A stretch of 64,000 bases of DNA, taken from contig JAXGXF010000008.1 in the NCBI GenBank assembly GCA_040772885.1, forward strand, positions 1-64,000, written 5' to 3'. A program made the translations under genes and the position numbers. Positions 42,058 through 49,188 of this stretch are shown piece by piece (within the stretch, counting starts at the first letter, position 1; each line of letters begins with the position of its first letter). The DNA comes from Pullichristensenella sp002068815. GTDB taxonomy: Bacteria > Bacillota > Clostridia > Christensenellales > Aristaeellaceae. The notes under the pieces were generated by a model. That model saw nothing but the letters and a program-made list of their open reading frames with translations. It had not been told where the DNA came from and ran no database searches.

Positions 42058-43296
42058 ATGGCGAAGCGAAAGATCACCCCGGAGCGGGCGGCGTTCCGGA
42101 AGCAGCTCGGGACGCTGATGTCGGGAGCGGGAATCAAGTCCATGGAGGAGATCCACGAACTGTTCCGAGAAATGATCGGAGAATTTGTGGATCAGGGACT
42201 GGAAGGCGAGTTGGACGAAGAACTCGGCTACACGAAGTACGATTACCGGAACAAAGAGACGGACAACAGCCGCAACGGTCACAGCGAAAAGACGTTGAAA
42301 ACGAGCTACGGGGACGTGGAGCTCCAGATTCCGCGGGATCGGAAGGGCGAGTTCGAGCCGGAACTGATCAAGAAGCAGCAGACCACGCTGAGCGGCGACA
42401 TCGAAGAGAAAATCCTGTCGATGTACGCAAAGGGAATGACGACGGCGGATATCGAAGCGCATATCCGGGAGATATACGGCCTATCGGTCTCGGACAGCAC
42501 GATCAGCCGGATCACGGACAAGATCCTCCCGGTGGCCAAGGAATGGCAGGCACGGCCGCTTCAGGAGATCTGCGCGGTGGTGTACATGGACGCGATCCAC
42601 TTCCACGTGCGTTCGGAAGGTCAGATCGTGAAAAAGGCGGTGTATCTGGTACTTGGTCTTGACATGAGGGGATGCCGGGATGTGCTGGGGATGTACATCG
42701 GGGAGAACGAGAGCGCGAAGTTTTGGCTAACGGTGCTCAACAACCTGAAAAACCGCGGGGTAGAGGACATACTCATCGCCTGCGTAGACGGCTTGACGGG
42801 TTTCCCGGCGGCGATAGAGGCGGCGTACCCGCGGACAGAGTTGCAAAAGTGCGTGATCCATCAGATCCGCAACACCACGCAGTTCGTCTCGTATACGGAC
42901 ATCAAGGCGCTGATGGCGGATCTGAAGCGCGTCTACGCCGCGGCAGACGAACAGGCCGCGCTCGCCGAGCTCGAGCGATTCGACGGAATCTGGGGCAAGA
43001 GGTACCCGAAGATCGCCCAGTCCTGGCGCGCCAACTGGACGGGCCTGAGCACATATTTCAAGTACCCCGCCGAAATCCGCAAGATCATCTACACGACCAA
43101 CACGATCGGAGGATTCAACCGTCAGCTTCGGAAGGTCACCAAGTCCAAGGGCGTGTTCCCCACGGACGACAGCCTTCTAAAGATGCTGTACCTGGCGACG
43201 ATGGACATCACGAAAAAATGGACCGGGCGGCGGCAGGATTGGGGGCTCATCCACTCCCAGCTCGAGATCTTCTTCGCGGACCGGCTGCCCTGCTAG
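42058..43296 (+). CDS. IS256-family (mutator-type) transposase, full length but with the catalytic Glu replaced
   Basis: The 412-residue protein aligns over its whole length with IS256-type DDE transposases. The first two catalytic acids are present: D178 in AVVYMDAIHFHVR and D244 in ACVDGLTGFPAAI. The third is expected in the motif TTN-x-IE-(S/G)-x-N-RQLRK, but here the sequence is TTNTIGGFNRQLRKVTKSKG, so the catalytic Glu is Gly351 (codon GGA at 43108-43110; one G-for-A change from GAA). The protein is otherwise intact with GGAGG upstream. It is probably inactive in catalysis, although it could still bind terminal repeats. Confidence 0.93.
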   Translation: MAKRKITPERAAFRKQLGTLMSGAGIKSMEEIHELFREMIGEFVDQGLEGELDEELGYTKYDYRNKETDNSRNGHSEKTLKTSYGDVELQIPRDRKGEFEPELIKKQQTTLSGDIEEKILSMYAKGMTTADIEAHIREIYGLSVSDSTISRITDKILPVAKEWQARPLQEICAVVYMDAIHFHVRSEGQIVKKAVYLVLGLDMRGCRDVLGMYIGENESAKFWLTVLNNLKNRGVEDILIACVDGLTGFPAAIEAAYPRTELQKCVIHQIRNTTQFVSYTDIKALMADLKRVYAAADEQAALAELERFDGIWGKRYPKIAQSWRANWTGLSTYFKYPAEIRKIIYTTNTIGGFNRQLRKVTKSKGVFPTDDSLLKMLYLATMDITKKWTGRRQDWGLIHSQLEIFFADRLPC

Positions 43297-43362
43297 GAAC
43301 GACAGGAAAGCACAAACCGGCCATCCCGTCAAGGGTAAAATGAACGGCGCTGAGCGCCGCCA

Positions 43363-43391
43363 TTGACAAGCCGTCCGGTTTGCGCTACGAT
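43363..43391 (+). promoter_or_regulatory. Outward-facing promoter-like sequence in the right end of the IS
   Basis: TTGACA (43363-43368), 17 bp, TACGAT (43386-43391) points out of the element toward the second transposase remnant. A strong hairpin without a T-tract follows (43401-43429). The interval 43297-43596 otherwise holds only the right terminal repeat and a stray 21-bp repeat unit. Confidence 0.5.
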
Positions 43392-43596
43392 GCAATCAAG
43401 GGCGGGCAAGCTGGAGCTTGCTCCGCCCTCCACCAACAGGGTTCCTACCCGCGGCTTTGGACTTTACACAAAATCTGGGGCAGACCCGAAGGAATCGTCG
43501 ACGAGTACCCACAGCGGGGAATTTCGGGAGCCTGTTCAAAATTTTCTGTAAGCGGGGCGCCTTCTGTGGAAGAATAATACACAGGAGGCGTTTAAT

Positions 43597-43968
43597 ATGC
43601 CACGGAAAAGCAAGCACGCGATCCCGGAAGAGAAGAAAGCCCTGCTCATGGACCTGATCGAGACCTACAACGTGAAGACGACGGCAGATCTGCAGGAAGC
43701 ATTAAAGGATCTGCTGGGCGGAACGATCCAGACGATGCTGGAGCAGGAGATTGATGCGCAGATCGACGAGCGAGAAGCGGAGGATTCGGCGTACAGCGAC
43801 AGCCGGAACGGGTACAAGGACAAGACGCTGCGCAACAGTTGCGGGAAATCCGATCCAGGTGCCGCAGGATCGCAACAGCGACTTCGAGCCGAAGGTGGTA
43901 CCGAAGTACCGAGCGGGACATCTCGGAAATCGAAGGGAAGATCATCGCGATGTACGCACGGGGATGAG
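43597..43968 (+). pseudogene. Remnant of a second IS256-family transposase (frameshifted, truncated)
   Basis: The start is well preserved (MPRKSKHAIPEEKKALLMDL, with AGGAGGCG upstream) and continues through LQEALKDLLGGTIQTMLEQE and SRNGYKDKTLRNS. Homology then jumps frame to IQVPQDRNSDFEPKVVPKYR (about 43853-43912) and again to DISEIEGKIIAMYARG (about 43918-43966). After about 120 residues' worth of sequence it ends abruptly, so more than half of the usual 400 residues is missing. It differs clearly in sequence from the neighbouring IS256 transposase, so it comes from another member of the family. Confidence 0.9.
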
Positions 43969-44131
43969 CACGCCCGGGTTTGTCGTGAACGCCCACGCGC
44001 TGCTGAGCCGTCACGCGAATCCCGACGACGGCACCATCGACGCCTGGATGCAGTCCAACATCTGCCGCTGCACCTGCTACGAGGAGATCGGCAAAGCCAT
44101 CAAGACGGTCGCCGGAAAGGCTCCGCCATAG
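43964..44131 (+). pseudogene. Remnant of a CoxS/xanthine dehydrogenase-type [2Fe-2S] subunit, fused to the IS remnant
   Basis: The last 55 codons before the stop at 44129-44131 read TPGFVVNAHALLSRHANPDD and NICRCTCYEEIGKAIKTV, the C-terminal [2Fe-2S]-binding part of the small subunit of molybdenum hydroxylases (usual form CTPGFV and NICRCTGY). The upstream part, including the plant-type ferredoxin cluster and the first Cys of this cluster, is missing. The junction with the transposase remnant falls at about 43964-43969. It is the 3' end of a gene whose 5' part was lost through deletion or insertion. Confidence 0.82.
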
Positions 44132-44134
44132 CGT

Positions 44135-44824
44135 TCACAGCAGGAAATCCAGCAGCACCCAAAAGCAAAGCATAATGCCCGCCGCGCCGAATTTGATCGC
44201 CCGCGCCCCGCGGCGGGGGACCATTCGCAGCGCGTTCGCGAGCTTGCGCTCCGCGGCCGCGAGCGGCCGGAGCGCGATGCTTCGGCACAGATATCCGGCA
44301 TACAGCACGGCGCTGGTCGCAAGGTTCTGCGTGACCAGAAACGGGAACAGCTGCTCCGCGCTGCTTATGACCGAGATCTGCCGCATCCAATCCGGGACGA
44401 GAAACAGCAGATAGAGCATGTACAGAACGCGCCATCCGGTGTTCATCAAAAGCGCCGCGATCGCCTGCGCCGCCGGGGTCATGGGGCGCGCGCGGCGCCT
44501 GAGCACGGCGGCCGCGGCGGCCATCGTCAGCGACTCGAACACGATGGAGACCGCGGGGTTGATCACGCGGTCGATCCTCCCCGGCAGAAGCAGGTTGAGC
44601 AGCTTGATCGACGCGCTCAACAGGCCGACCAAGGCGATGGACGCGGGGCTCCCGGTCCTGCGGTATGCGTTGGCCATGAAAAAGCAGGCGGCCGGATACC
44701 AGATCAGCCACCCGATGTTCACGGGGAGCAGATGCAAAAGGTATCCGGCCGTCGCCTCAAAGATTCCCCAGAGCGCCGCCCAGATGAGCACCTCAAACAC
44801 CCGAAACCTGCGCGCAGCGGCCAT
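44135..44824 (-). CDS. Six-TM membrane protein of unknown function
   Basis: The 229-residue protein has about six TM segments, starting with VFEVLIWAALWGIFEATAGYL, and a short basic C-terminal part. The EATAGYLLHLLPVNIGWLIW segment looks like those of small permease or S-component proteins, but I cannot assign a family. It is convergent with the coxS remnant, whose stop is 3 bp away. It may be the last gene of the minus-strand cluster that starts with the RIC gene. Confidence 0.65.
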   Translation of the reverse strand: MAAARRFRVFEVLIWAALWGIFEATAGYLLHLLPVNIGWLIWYPAACFFMANAYRRTGSPASIALVGLLSASIKLLNLLLPGRIDRVINPAVSIVFESLTMAAAAAVLRRRARPMTPAAQAIAALLMNTGWRVLYMLYLLFLVPDWMRQISVISSAEQLFPFLVTQNLATSAVLYAGYLCRSIALRPLAAAERKLANALRMVPRRGARAIKFGAAGIMLCFWVLLDFLL

Positions 44825-44907
44825 GGTCCGTCCCTCCTCCGGCGATCCTGGACCATGGTATGCCCGATCGACCGGAATCAGACGCGCAGGGGCCGCGCAC
44901 TTGCCCG

Positions 44908-45135
44908 CTAGACGAAATCGATGTCGCTGTCCGTCTCGTCCTCGAACATCGGCTTGTATTGATCGAGCAGCAGCGCGTCGTGCATGGATTGGTTCGCGTA
45001 GGCGCTGAGGTCCGCCTTCGTCTGGATTTCCTCCGAATGCGAACCGGCCCGGTCGCGAATGAACATCGGCAGCGAGTTGTAGTAGTCGAGGGCGTCCCGG
45101 TCCTTTTCGAGCAGGTCGCGCAGATTGTCAGGCAT
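44908..45135 (-). CDS. Small acidic protein of unknown function
   Basis: The 75-residue protein has conserved-looking segments (LLEKDRDALDYYNSLPMFI, then HSEEIQTKADLSAYANQ) and an acidic C-terminus (DETDSDIDFV). No TM segment, signal or metal motif is visible. GAGAGGGGG before ATG 45133-45135 supports this start. It lies in a run of short minus-strand genes downstream of the RIC and ferredoxin genes and is probably co-transcribed with them. Confidence 0.55.
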   Translation of the reverse strand: MPDNLRDLLEKDRDALDYYNSLPMFIRDRAGSHSEEIQTKADLSAYANQSMHDALLLDQYKPMFEDETDSDIDFV

Positions 45136-45167
45136 GCGCGGCGCCCCCTCTCTGCGCCGCATGAGGG

Positions 45168-45344
45168 TCAGCGGACCAGCGACCGCACATACGCGCTCAT
45201 CCCCTCCCGCGATTTGATCGCGCCCGCCTTCGCGATGACGCCGTCCCGCTCCTGCTCGGACATCGCCAAAAACCGCTGTTTGGCCTCCGGATTCTCCGAA
45301 AAGGCGACTCCGAGGCCGAGGGGCATCTTATACCAATCGATCAT
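45168..45344 (-). CDS. Small (58-residue) protein of unknown function
   Basis: The short reading frame MIDWYKMPLGLGVAFSENPE ... SAYVRSLVR starts at ATG 45342-45344, 7 bp after GCGAGGTG. It has the same codon style as its neighbours (GC-rich third positions). The middle reads as a helix-turn-helix-like helical pair (AKQRFLAMSEQERDGVIAKAG). Its location between the ferredoxin gene and another small gene on the same strand supports it being real. The function is unknown. Confidence 0.6.
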   Translation of the reverse strand: MIDWYKMPLGLGVAFSENPEAKQRFLAMSEQERDGVIAKAGAIKSREGMSAYVRSLVR

Positions 45345-45408
45345 GTTTCAACACCTCGCCCTTAGTTTTTTCAAAGGGCGAGGGTTTATACCCGCGAAAC
45401 CGGCGCCG

Positions 45409-45597
45409 CTACGATACCTCGATCACGGACACCGGGCACGAATCCTGCGCTTCGACCGCGCGCTCCTCGGCCTCCGGGGGAACCGGATCGGCGTGCACTT
45501 CCGCCAGTCCGTCCTCCGCCATCCGGAACACCTCCGGGCATGTCTCCGCGCACAGGCCGCAACCGATGCAGCCGTCCCTGTCGATTTTCGCCTTCAT
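45409..45597 (-). CDS. Single-cluster [4Fe-4S] ferredoxin
   Basis: The 62-residue protein has the cluster motif CIGCGLCAETCPEVF and a later SCPVSVIEV, fitting a monocluster [4Fe-4S] ferredoxin with three closely spaced Cys plus a distal Cys in CP. It is a small soluble electron carrier. It lies 50 bp downstream of the RIC gene on the same strand, so it may supply electrons to that protein or otherwise support the nitrosative-stress response. Confidence 0.9.
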   Translation of the reverse strand: MKAKIDRDGCIGCGLCAETCPEVFRMAEDGLAEVHADPVPPEAEERAVEAQDSCPVSVIEVS

Positions 45598-45647
45598 AAG
45601 TCAAACCTCTCCCTTCATTGAATCCGCCCTGGGCCGTCGGAATCCGC

Positions 45648-46310
45648 TCACGCAAAGCCCTTCAGCAGGATATTGTTCTCCAAATGGATGTGCTGATGCA
45701 GGTCGCCCTCGAGCTCCTCGAGCATCGCGTACGCCCTGCGCCAGGTCAGGCACGCGTCCTCCGGCACGCGGTAGTCGGAGGTGATTCTGCGAAGCGCCTC
45801 GAGCAATTCGCCCGCGCCCTGGTGCTCGCCGATGATCTCCAGCGCCTGCGCCCTCGAAGCGTCAGGCCCTTTTTCCAGCGCCGGGAACAGCGACAGCTCC
45901 TCCTTCACGAGGTGCTGTTCCAGCTCGGACCTCAGCCTTCCGTACAGCTTGTATACCTCGAACAGCTCCGGGTGATTCCTCCCGTGCGCCTTGATGACGC
46001 TGAGCAGCAGCTCCCCGATCTCCGGAAGCGCGCGCCACAGATACGCGTGGTGCACCTCCTCGATATAGCCCGACAGAGCCGCCGGGCGCATCCGCGCGAA
46101 ATCCCGCTCGCCGTCGCCCCGCCGCTTCGACGCGTGCGCCTTCGCCCGTTCGAGAAATTCCTCGACGTTCAGGCCGCGCTCCGCGAGCGCATCTTCCAGC
46201 GGCCTCTTTCCGCCGCAGCAGAAGTCGATCTTGAGTTCCTGAAGCGCCTGCAGCGCGCCCGGCACGTTCGCCGCGACGTCTCCAACCGCCGCATGCCTTT
46301 CGATGGTCAT
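45648..46310 (-). CDS. ric: RIC-family iron-sulfur-cluster repair di-iron protein (ScdA/YtfE-like)
   Basis: The 220-residue protein repairs Fe-S clusters damaged by nitric oxide or oxidants. It has the N-terminal ScdA_N domain with FCCGGKRPL and a C-terminal hemerythrin-like domain whose His/Glu ligands are spread over HHAYLWRALPEI, HPELFEVY, QHLVKEELSLFPAL, GEHQGAGELLEAL and LHQHIHLENNILL. ATG 46308-46310 follows a G-rich ribosome site. A consensus promoter lies about 150 bp upstream, leaving a long leader where regulation could act. It heads a run of minus-strand genes. Confidence 0.93.
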   Translation of the reverse strand: MTIERHAAVGDVAANVPGALQALQELKIDFCCGGKRPLEDALAERGLNVEEFLERAKAHASKRRGDGERDFARMRPAALSGYIEEVHHAYLWRALPEIGELLLSVIKAHGRNHPELFEVYKLYGRLRSELEQHLVKEELSLFPALEKGPDASRAQALEIIGEHQGAGELLEALRRITSDYRVPEDACLTWRRAYAMLEELEGDLHQHIHLENNILLKGFA

Positions 46311-46458
46311 GATGTTCCCCCCCCCAGTCAGTCTCCGTCTCGCCAAATTCTATCGTCCTATGGATAATGTACCAGAAAAAGCATGGCGGTAAACATCGGC
46401 GGGCTTCGCCGCGTCCATCCGCGCAAAGTCCCTGTCCATATATTGGGATTTCGGATTC

Positions 46459-46487
46459 ATTATAATGCGGCGCGTCGGTGCTGTCAA
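46459..46487 (-). promoter_or_regulatory. Consensus promoter of the ric cluster
   Basis: Minus-strand TTGACA (46482-46487), 17 bp, TATAAT (46459-46464), a perfect consensus. The leader to ric (46311-46452) contains no terminator or known riboswitch that I recognise. Confidence 0.9.
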
Positions 46488-46626
46488 CGCACGGAAAAGA
46501 AGCGGTTCATTTTTTCGACAATTCCGGCGCGCGTGTTTTTCCCGTCGCGCTTTTCCGGAAACGCTGCGGAACGGGCCGGCATTGCCGGGATTGTTCCGCG
46601 AACAGGCGCAAATATGAATTCCCGTA

Positions 46627-46656
46627 TTGACATGTTCGGAGGGTGGATGATATACT
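46627..46656 (+). promoter_or_regulatory. Promoter of the M24-like gene
   Basis: TTGACA (46627-46632), 18 bp, TATACT (46651-46656). A 7-bp inverted repeat GCGGAAC/GTTCCGC (46566-46572 with 46593-46599) enclosing a smaller palindrome lies 28 bp upstream and may be an operator or a structured remnant. Confidence 0.75.
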
Positions 46657-46713
46657 TTTCACAGAGTTGAAACGGTTCATATTTCGTTTCAGCGGATTGA
46701 GGAGAGAAGAGAC

Positions 46714-48102
46714 ATGAGCACGATTGCCCGAAAAAGAATTGCCGCGCTGCCGAATCTTCCGTGGGAGGGGAGCCTGCAGGCGGTTCCGGAACTGGCCGCG
46801 GACACCTATGCAAGGAGGCTCGCGGCGCTGCGGGACCGGTTCGGCGACCATTCCCATTTGGTGTTTTACGCGGACCGCGAGCATTTTTCGAATGTGGAAT
46901 ATTTTACGGGCTTCGACCCCCGGTTCGAGGAGGCGCTGCTCATCGTGCCCAGGGAAGGGGAGGTGACGCTGGTCGTCGGAAACGAGGGGGACGACTACGC
47001 GAACAAGATTCCGTTTCCGTTCAAAAAAGTCATCTATCCGACCTTCAGCCTGCCGGGACAGCCGCGGGAGAGCTCCTTGACGCTGGAGGAGATTTTCCGC
47101 GCGAGCGGCATCCGCGAAGGCGACAGGGTCGGGCTGGCGGGCTGGAAGCTGTTCGGGCCGAAGGACCCGGTGCGCGCGGAGGATGCGCTCGACGCGCCGT
47201 ATTTCATCGTGCGCGCGCTCGAGAGGGCCGTCGCGCGCGGGCGCATTTCGGGCGCGAATGAGATCATGATCGGCAACGAGCGCGGCCTTCGCCACAGTCT
47301 GGAGGCGGAGGACATGGCGCTGTGCGAAATCGCCGGCACGATGACCTCGCGAAGCGTGTACGCCGTGCTCCGCGCGCTCAAAGAGGGGATGAGCGAGGAG
47401 GAGGCGTCCAGAGAGCTTCGCATCAGCGGCATGCCCCTGAGCGCCCACCCGAACGTGAACTTCGCGGACAACGCGTTCTACGGCCTGGCGAGCCCGACCA
47501 TGGCGAGCGCGCTGCGGCGCGGGGACGTCGTGGGCGCGGGCATGGCGTATAGGCGCTCGCTGTGCCACAAGGTCTCGAATTACATCCTGGACGCGCGCGA
47601 GGAAACGGAGGAGCGCCGCACATTCTTCGACGATTATTTCCGCGCGGTCGCCGCGTGGTATGAGGCGCTTGAGATCGGCGCGCCCGGCAAAGAAGTATAC
47701 CGGGCGGTGCGGGGCGAGATCGGGGATCTGCGCGCGTTCGGCATAGGGCTCAACCCGGGGCACCTCATCCACACGGAGGAGTGGTCGAACAGCCCGTTCG
47801 CCGAGGACTGCGACGCGCCGCTGCGCTCGGGCATGGCGATACAGTGCGACTTTACGGCCTCCCGGCCGGCGCGCGGGCTGACGGTGCACGCGGAGGACGG
47901 CGTGCTGCTGGCGGACGCGGCGCTCAGGGACGCCCTGAAGCGCGTCGCGCCGGAGGGATACGCGCGCATCGAGGCGCGCCGCCTGTTCATGAAGGCGGAG
48001 TTGGGCATCGAGCTCGCGCCGGAGGTGTTGCCGACGTCGGACATGCCGGCCGTCGTGTTTCCCTATTTGATGGACCTGGGTATCGTTCTGTCGCGGGAAT
48101 AG
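46714..48102 (+). CDS. M24 (creatinase/aminopeptidase P-like) protein with atypical metal site
   Basis: The 462-residue protein has the two-domain form of creatinase and Xaa-Pro peptidases: an N-terminal domain (LVFYADREHFSNVEYFTGFDP) and a C-terminal pita-bread-like domain (ALRRGDVVGAGMAYRRSLCHKV, GIGLNPGHLIHTEEWSNSPF). In active M24 metallopeptidases the first region carries two metal Asp residues (typically in DxGxxxxGYxxDxTR), but here those positions are not Asp. GHLIH keeps one His. It may be a metal-free creatinase-like hydrolase or a non-catalytic protein. GGAGAGAAGAG precedes ATG 46714. Confidence 0.75.
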   Translation: MSTIARKRIAALPNLPWEGSLQAVPELAADTYARRLAALRDRFGDHSHLVFYADREHFSNVEYFTGFDPRFEEALLIVPREGEVTLVVGNEGDDYANKIPFPFKKVIYPTFSLPGQPRESSLTLEEIFRASGIREGDRVGLAGWKLFGPKDPVRAEDALDAPYFIVRALERAVARGRISGANEIMIGNERGLRHSLEAEDMALCEIAGTMTSRSVYAVLRALKEGMSEEEASRELRISGMPLSAHPNVNFADNAFYGLASPTMASALRRGDVVGAGMAYRRSLCHKVSNYILDAREETEERRTFFDDYFRAVAAWYEALEIGAPGKEVYRAVRGEIGDLRAFGIGLNPGHLIHTEEWSNSPFAEDCDAPLRSGMAIQCDFTASRPARGLTVHAEDGVLLADAALRDALKRVAPEGYARIEARRLFMKAELGIELAPEVLPTSDMPAVVFPYLMDLGIVLSRE

Positions 48103-48147
48103 GGCGGGGCGACCGGACCGCCCTGCGGCGATATGGGAGGAATGGCG

Positions 48148-48700
48148 ATGGGATTCTGTCTGACGAAATACAATCCGCCGGATTTCTCGCAGGCGTTTTT
48201 GCGGAGCGCGCCGGACGCCCGGATGCTGCCCGCGCCGATGGACGGCGTCGTCCCGGACGGCTATCACGCGACGACCATCTTCCCGGAGTACTTCAAGATC
48301 GGCGGCGAATGGATGCTCGCCGGGGAGAGAGCCGCATGGACTGCGTCGCGGTCTGCCGGGGCGGGCGCATCGACGTGCTCGAGTTCCGGAACGTGCGCAG
48401 GGGCGACCCGGTGATCCTCGGCCGGACCGAGGACGCGAGCGAGGGCATCTACGTCTATCCGCACGGGTTTTCGGCCGGGCGGCAGGATTCGGAGGAGCTG
48501 TTCGCCTTCCGCCGGCGGAGATCGCGCGAGACGGCGTTTTCGGGACGCTCCGGCAGGTCTACATCTACTGCGTCGACATCTCCGAATTTGCGGTGAACAA
48601 GCTCGGCGACCGCGGGAGCCTGTCCGCGAAGAGCATACGGACAAACGTGCAGGACTTCGTCGTCAACGTGCGCAAGGGCCTGCATATCCCGAACGGATAG
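48148..48700 (+). pseudogene. Internally deleted and frameshifted TIGR00300-family (LOR/SDH-like) gene
   Basis: The N-terminal part (GFCLTKYNPPDF, LPAPMDGVVPDGYHATTIFP, then in the next frame RMDCVAVCRGGRIDVLEFRN) and the C-terminal part (VYIYCVDISEFAVNKLGDRG, then TNVQDFVVNVRKGL) both match the TIGR00300 family, related to the ArgZ/AgrE C-terminal domain and alternative ornithine cyclodeaminases. A frameshift lies at about 48328-48335 in a GAGAGAG run. The middle of the protein, roughly 240 residues in intact relatives as I remember them, is missing at about 48505-48530 with a second frame change. GGGAGGA still precedes ATG 48148. Confidence 0.78.
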
Positions 48701-48706
48701 GGCGGA

Positions 48707-49186
48707 TCATTCCGCCCCTCCGGCCGGCGAGGCTCCCGGGCGATGGCTGTACAGCAGGTATTTTCTTCCCGCAAAGTTCCATAAAAGCACGATCGCCGTG
48801 GACACGGCCTTCGACAGCATGAAGTGCAGCCCGAGAAACTCCGTGAGGAAGTACATGAGCCCCAGCGTCAACAGCAGCCCGACCCCGCCGATCGCGCCGT
48901 AGCCGAGGAACTCCCCGAGCGCGCCCGCGCGCGGGGCCTCGTACCGAAAGACCAGCGCCTTCGAGAGCGCGAAGTTGACCGCCAGCCCCGCGAAAAAGCC
49001 GAACACCGCCGCGACGAGGTAGTTCGGCCCCATTCGCTCCAGCCCCCACAGCACGCCCGCGTCCGCCAGCGCGGCCGCGCCGCCGACAAACGCATAGCGC
49101 AGAAACTGCAGCGGGACGTTTTGGGTGGGCGCCACGAACAGCGCGCGCAGGTCAAGCCTGCGCGCCAGCCTGAAAATCTCCCGCAT
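48707..49186 (-). CDS. GtrA-family membrane protein
   Basis: The 159-residue protein has four TM segments and the GtrA pattern: QFLRYAFVGGAAALADAGVLW at the start, AVNFALSKALVFRYEAP after TM2, and NFAGRKYLLY at the end. GtrA proteins help to move undecaprenyl-linked sugars across the membrane for glycosylation of wall polymers. A fragment of another envelope gene starts right next to it on the other strand. It is convergent with the TIGR00300 pseudogene. Confidence 0.9.
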   Translation of the reverse strand: MREIFRLARRLDLRALFVAPTQNVPLQFLRYAFVGGAAALADAGVLWGLERMGPNYLVAAVFGFFAGLAVNFALSKALVFRYEAPRAGALGEFLGYGAIGGVGLLLTLGLMYFLTEFLGLHFMLSKAVSTAIVLLWNFAGRKYLLYSHRPGASPAGGAE

Positions 49187-49188
49187 GT

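Larger units (their letters stand above)
41997..43479 (+). mobile_element. IS256-family insertion sequence with 26-bp terminal inverted repeats
   Basis: Imperfect terminal inverted repeats of 26 bp (41997-42022 and 43454-43479, sharing CCC, TTTGTGTAAA and AAGC at matching positions) bound a 1.48-kb element with one transposase gene. The 21-bp repeat motif occurs on both sides, so the element appears to have inserted in the repeat array. No exact 8-9-bp target duplication is visible (only AGACC is shared), which suggests an old insertion. The 157 bp between transposase and right end contain a promoter-like sequence and a strong hairpin (43401-43429). Confidence 0.85.

Noticed and set aside
41559..42143. 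Minus-strand 194-codon protein with PLVDVS-type heptads (and the plus-strand STSGEE frame 41683-42012)
   Set aside because: Both frames are open only because the repeat period is a multiple of three. Neither has a plausible ribosome site, and one overlaps the IS end and the transposase start.
46311..46452. Leader peptide or riboswitch upstream of ric
   Set aside because: A short open frame exists, but there is no codon run, conserved aptamer motif or terminator to support attenuation.
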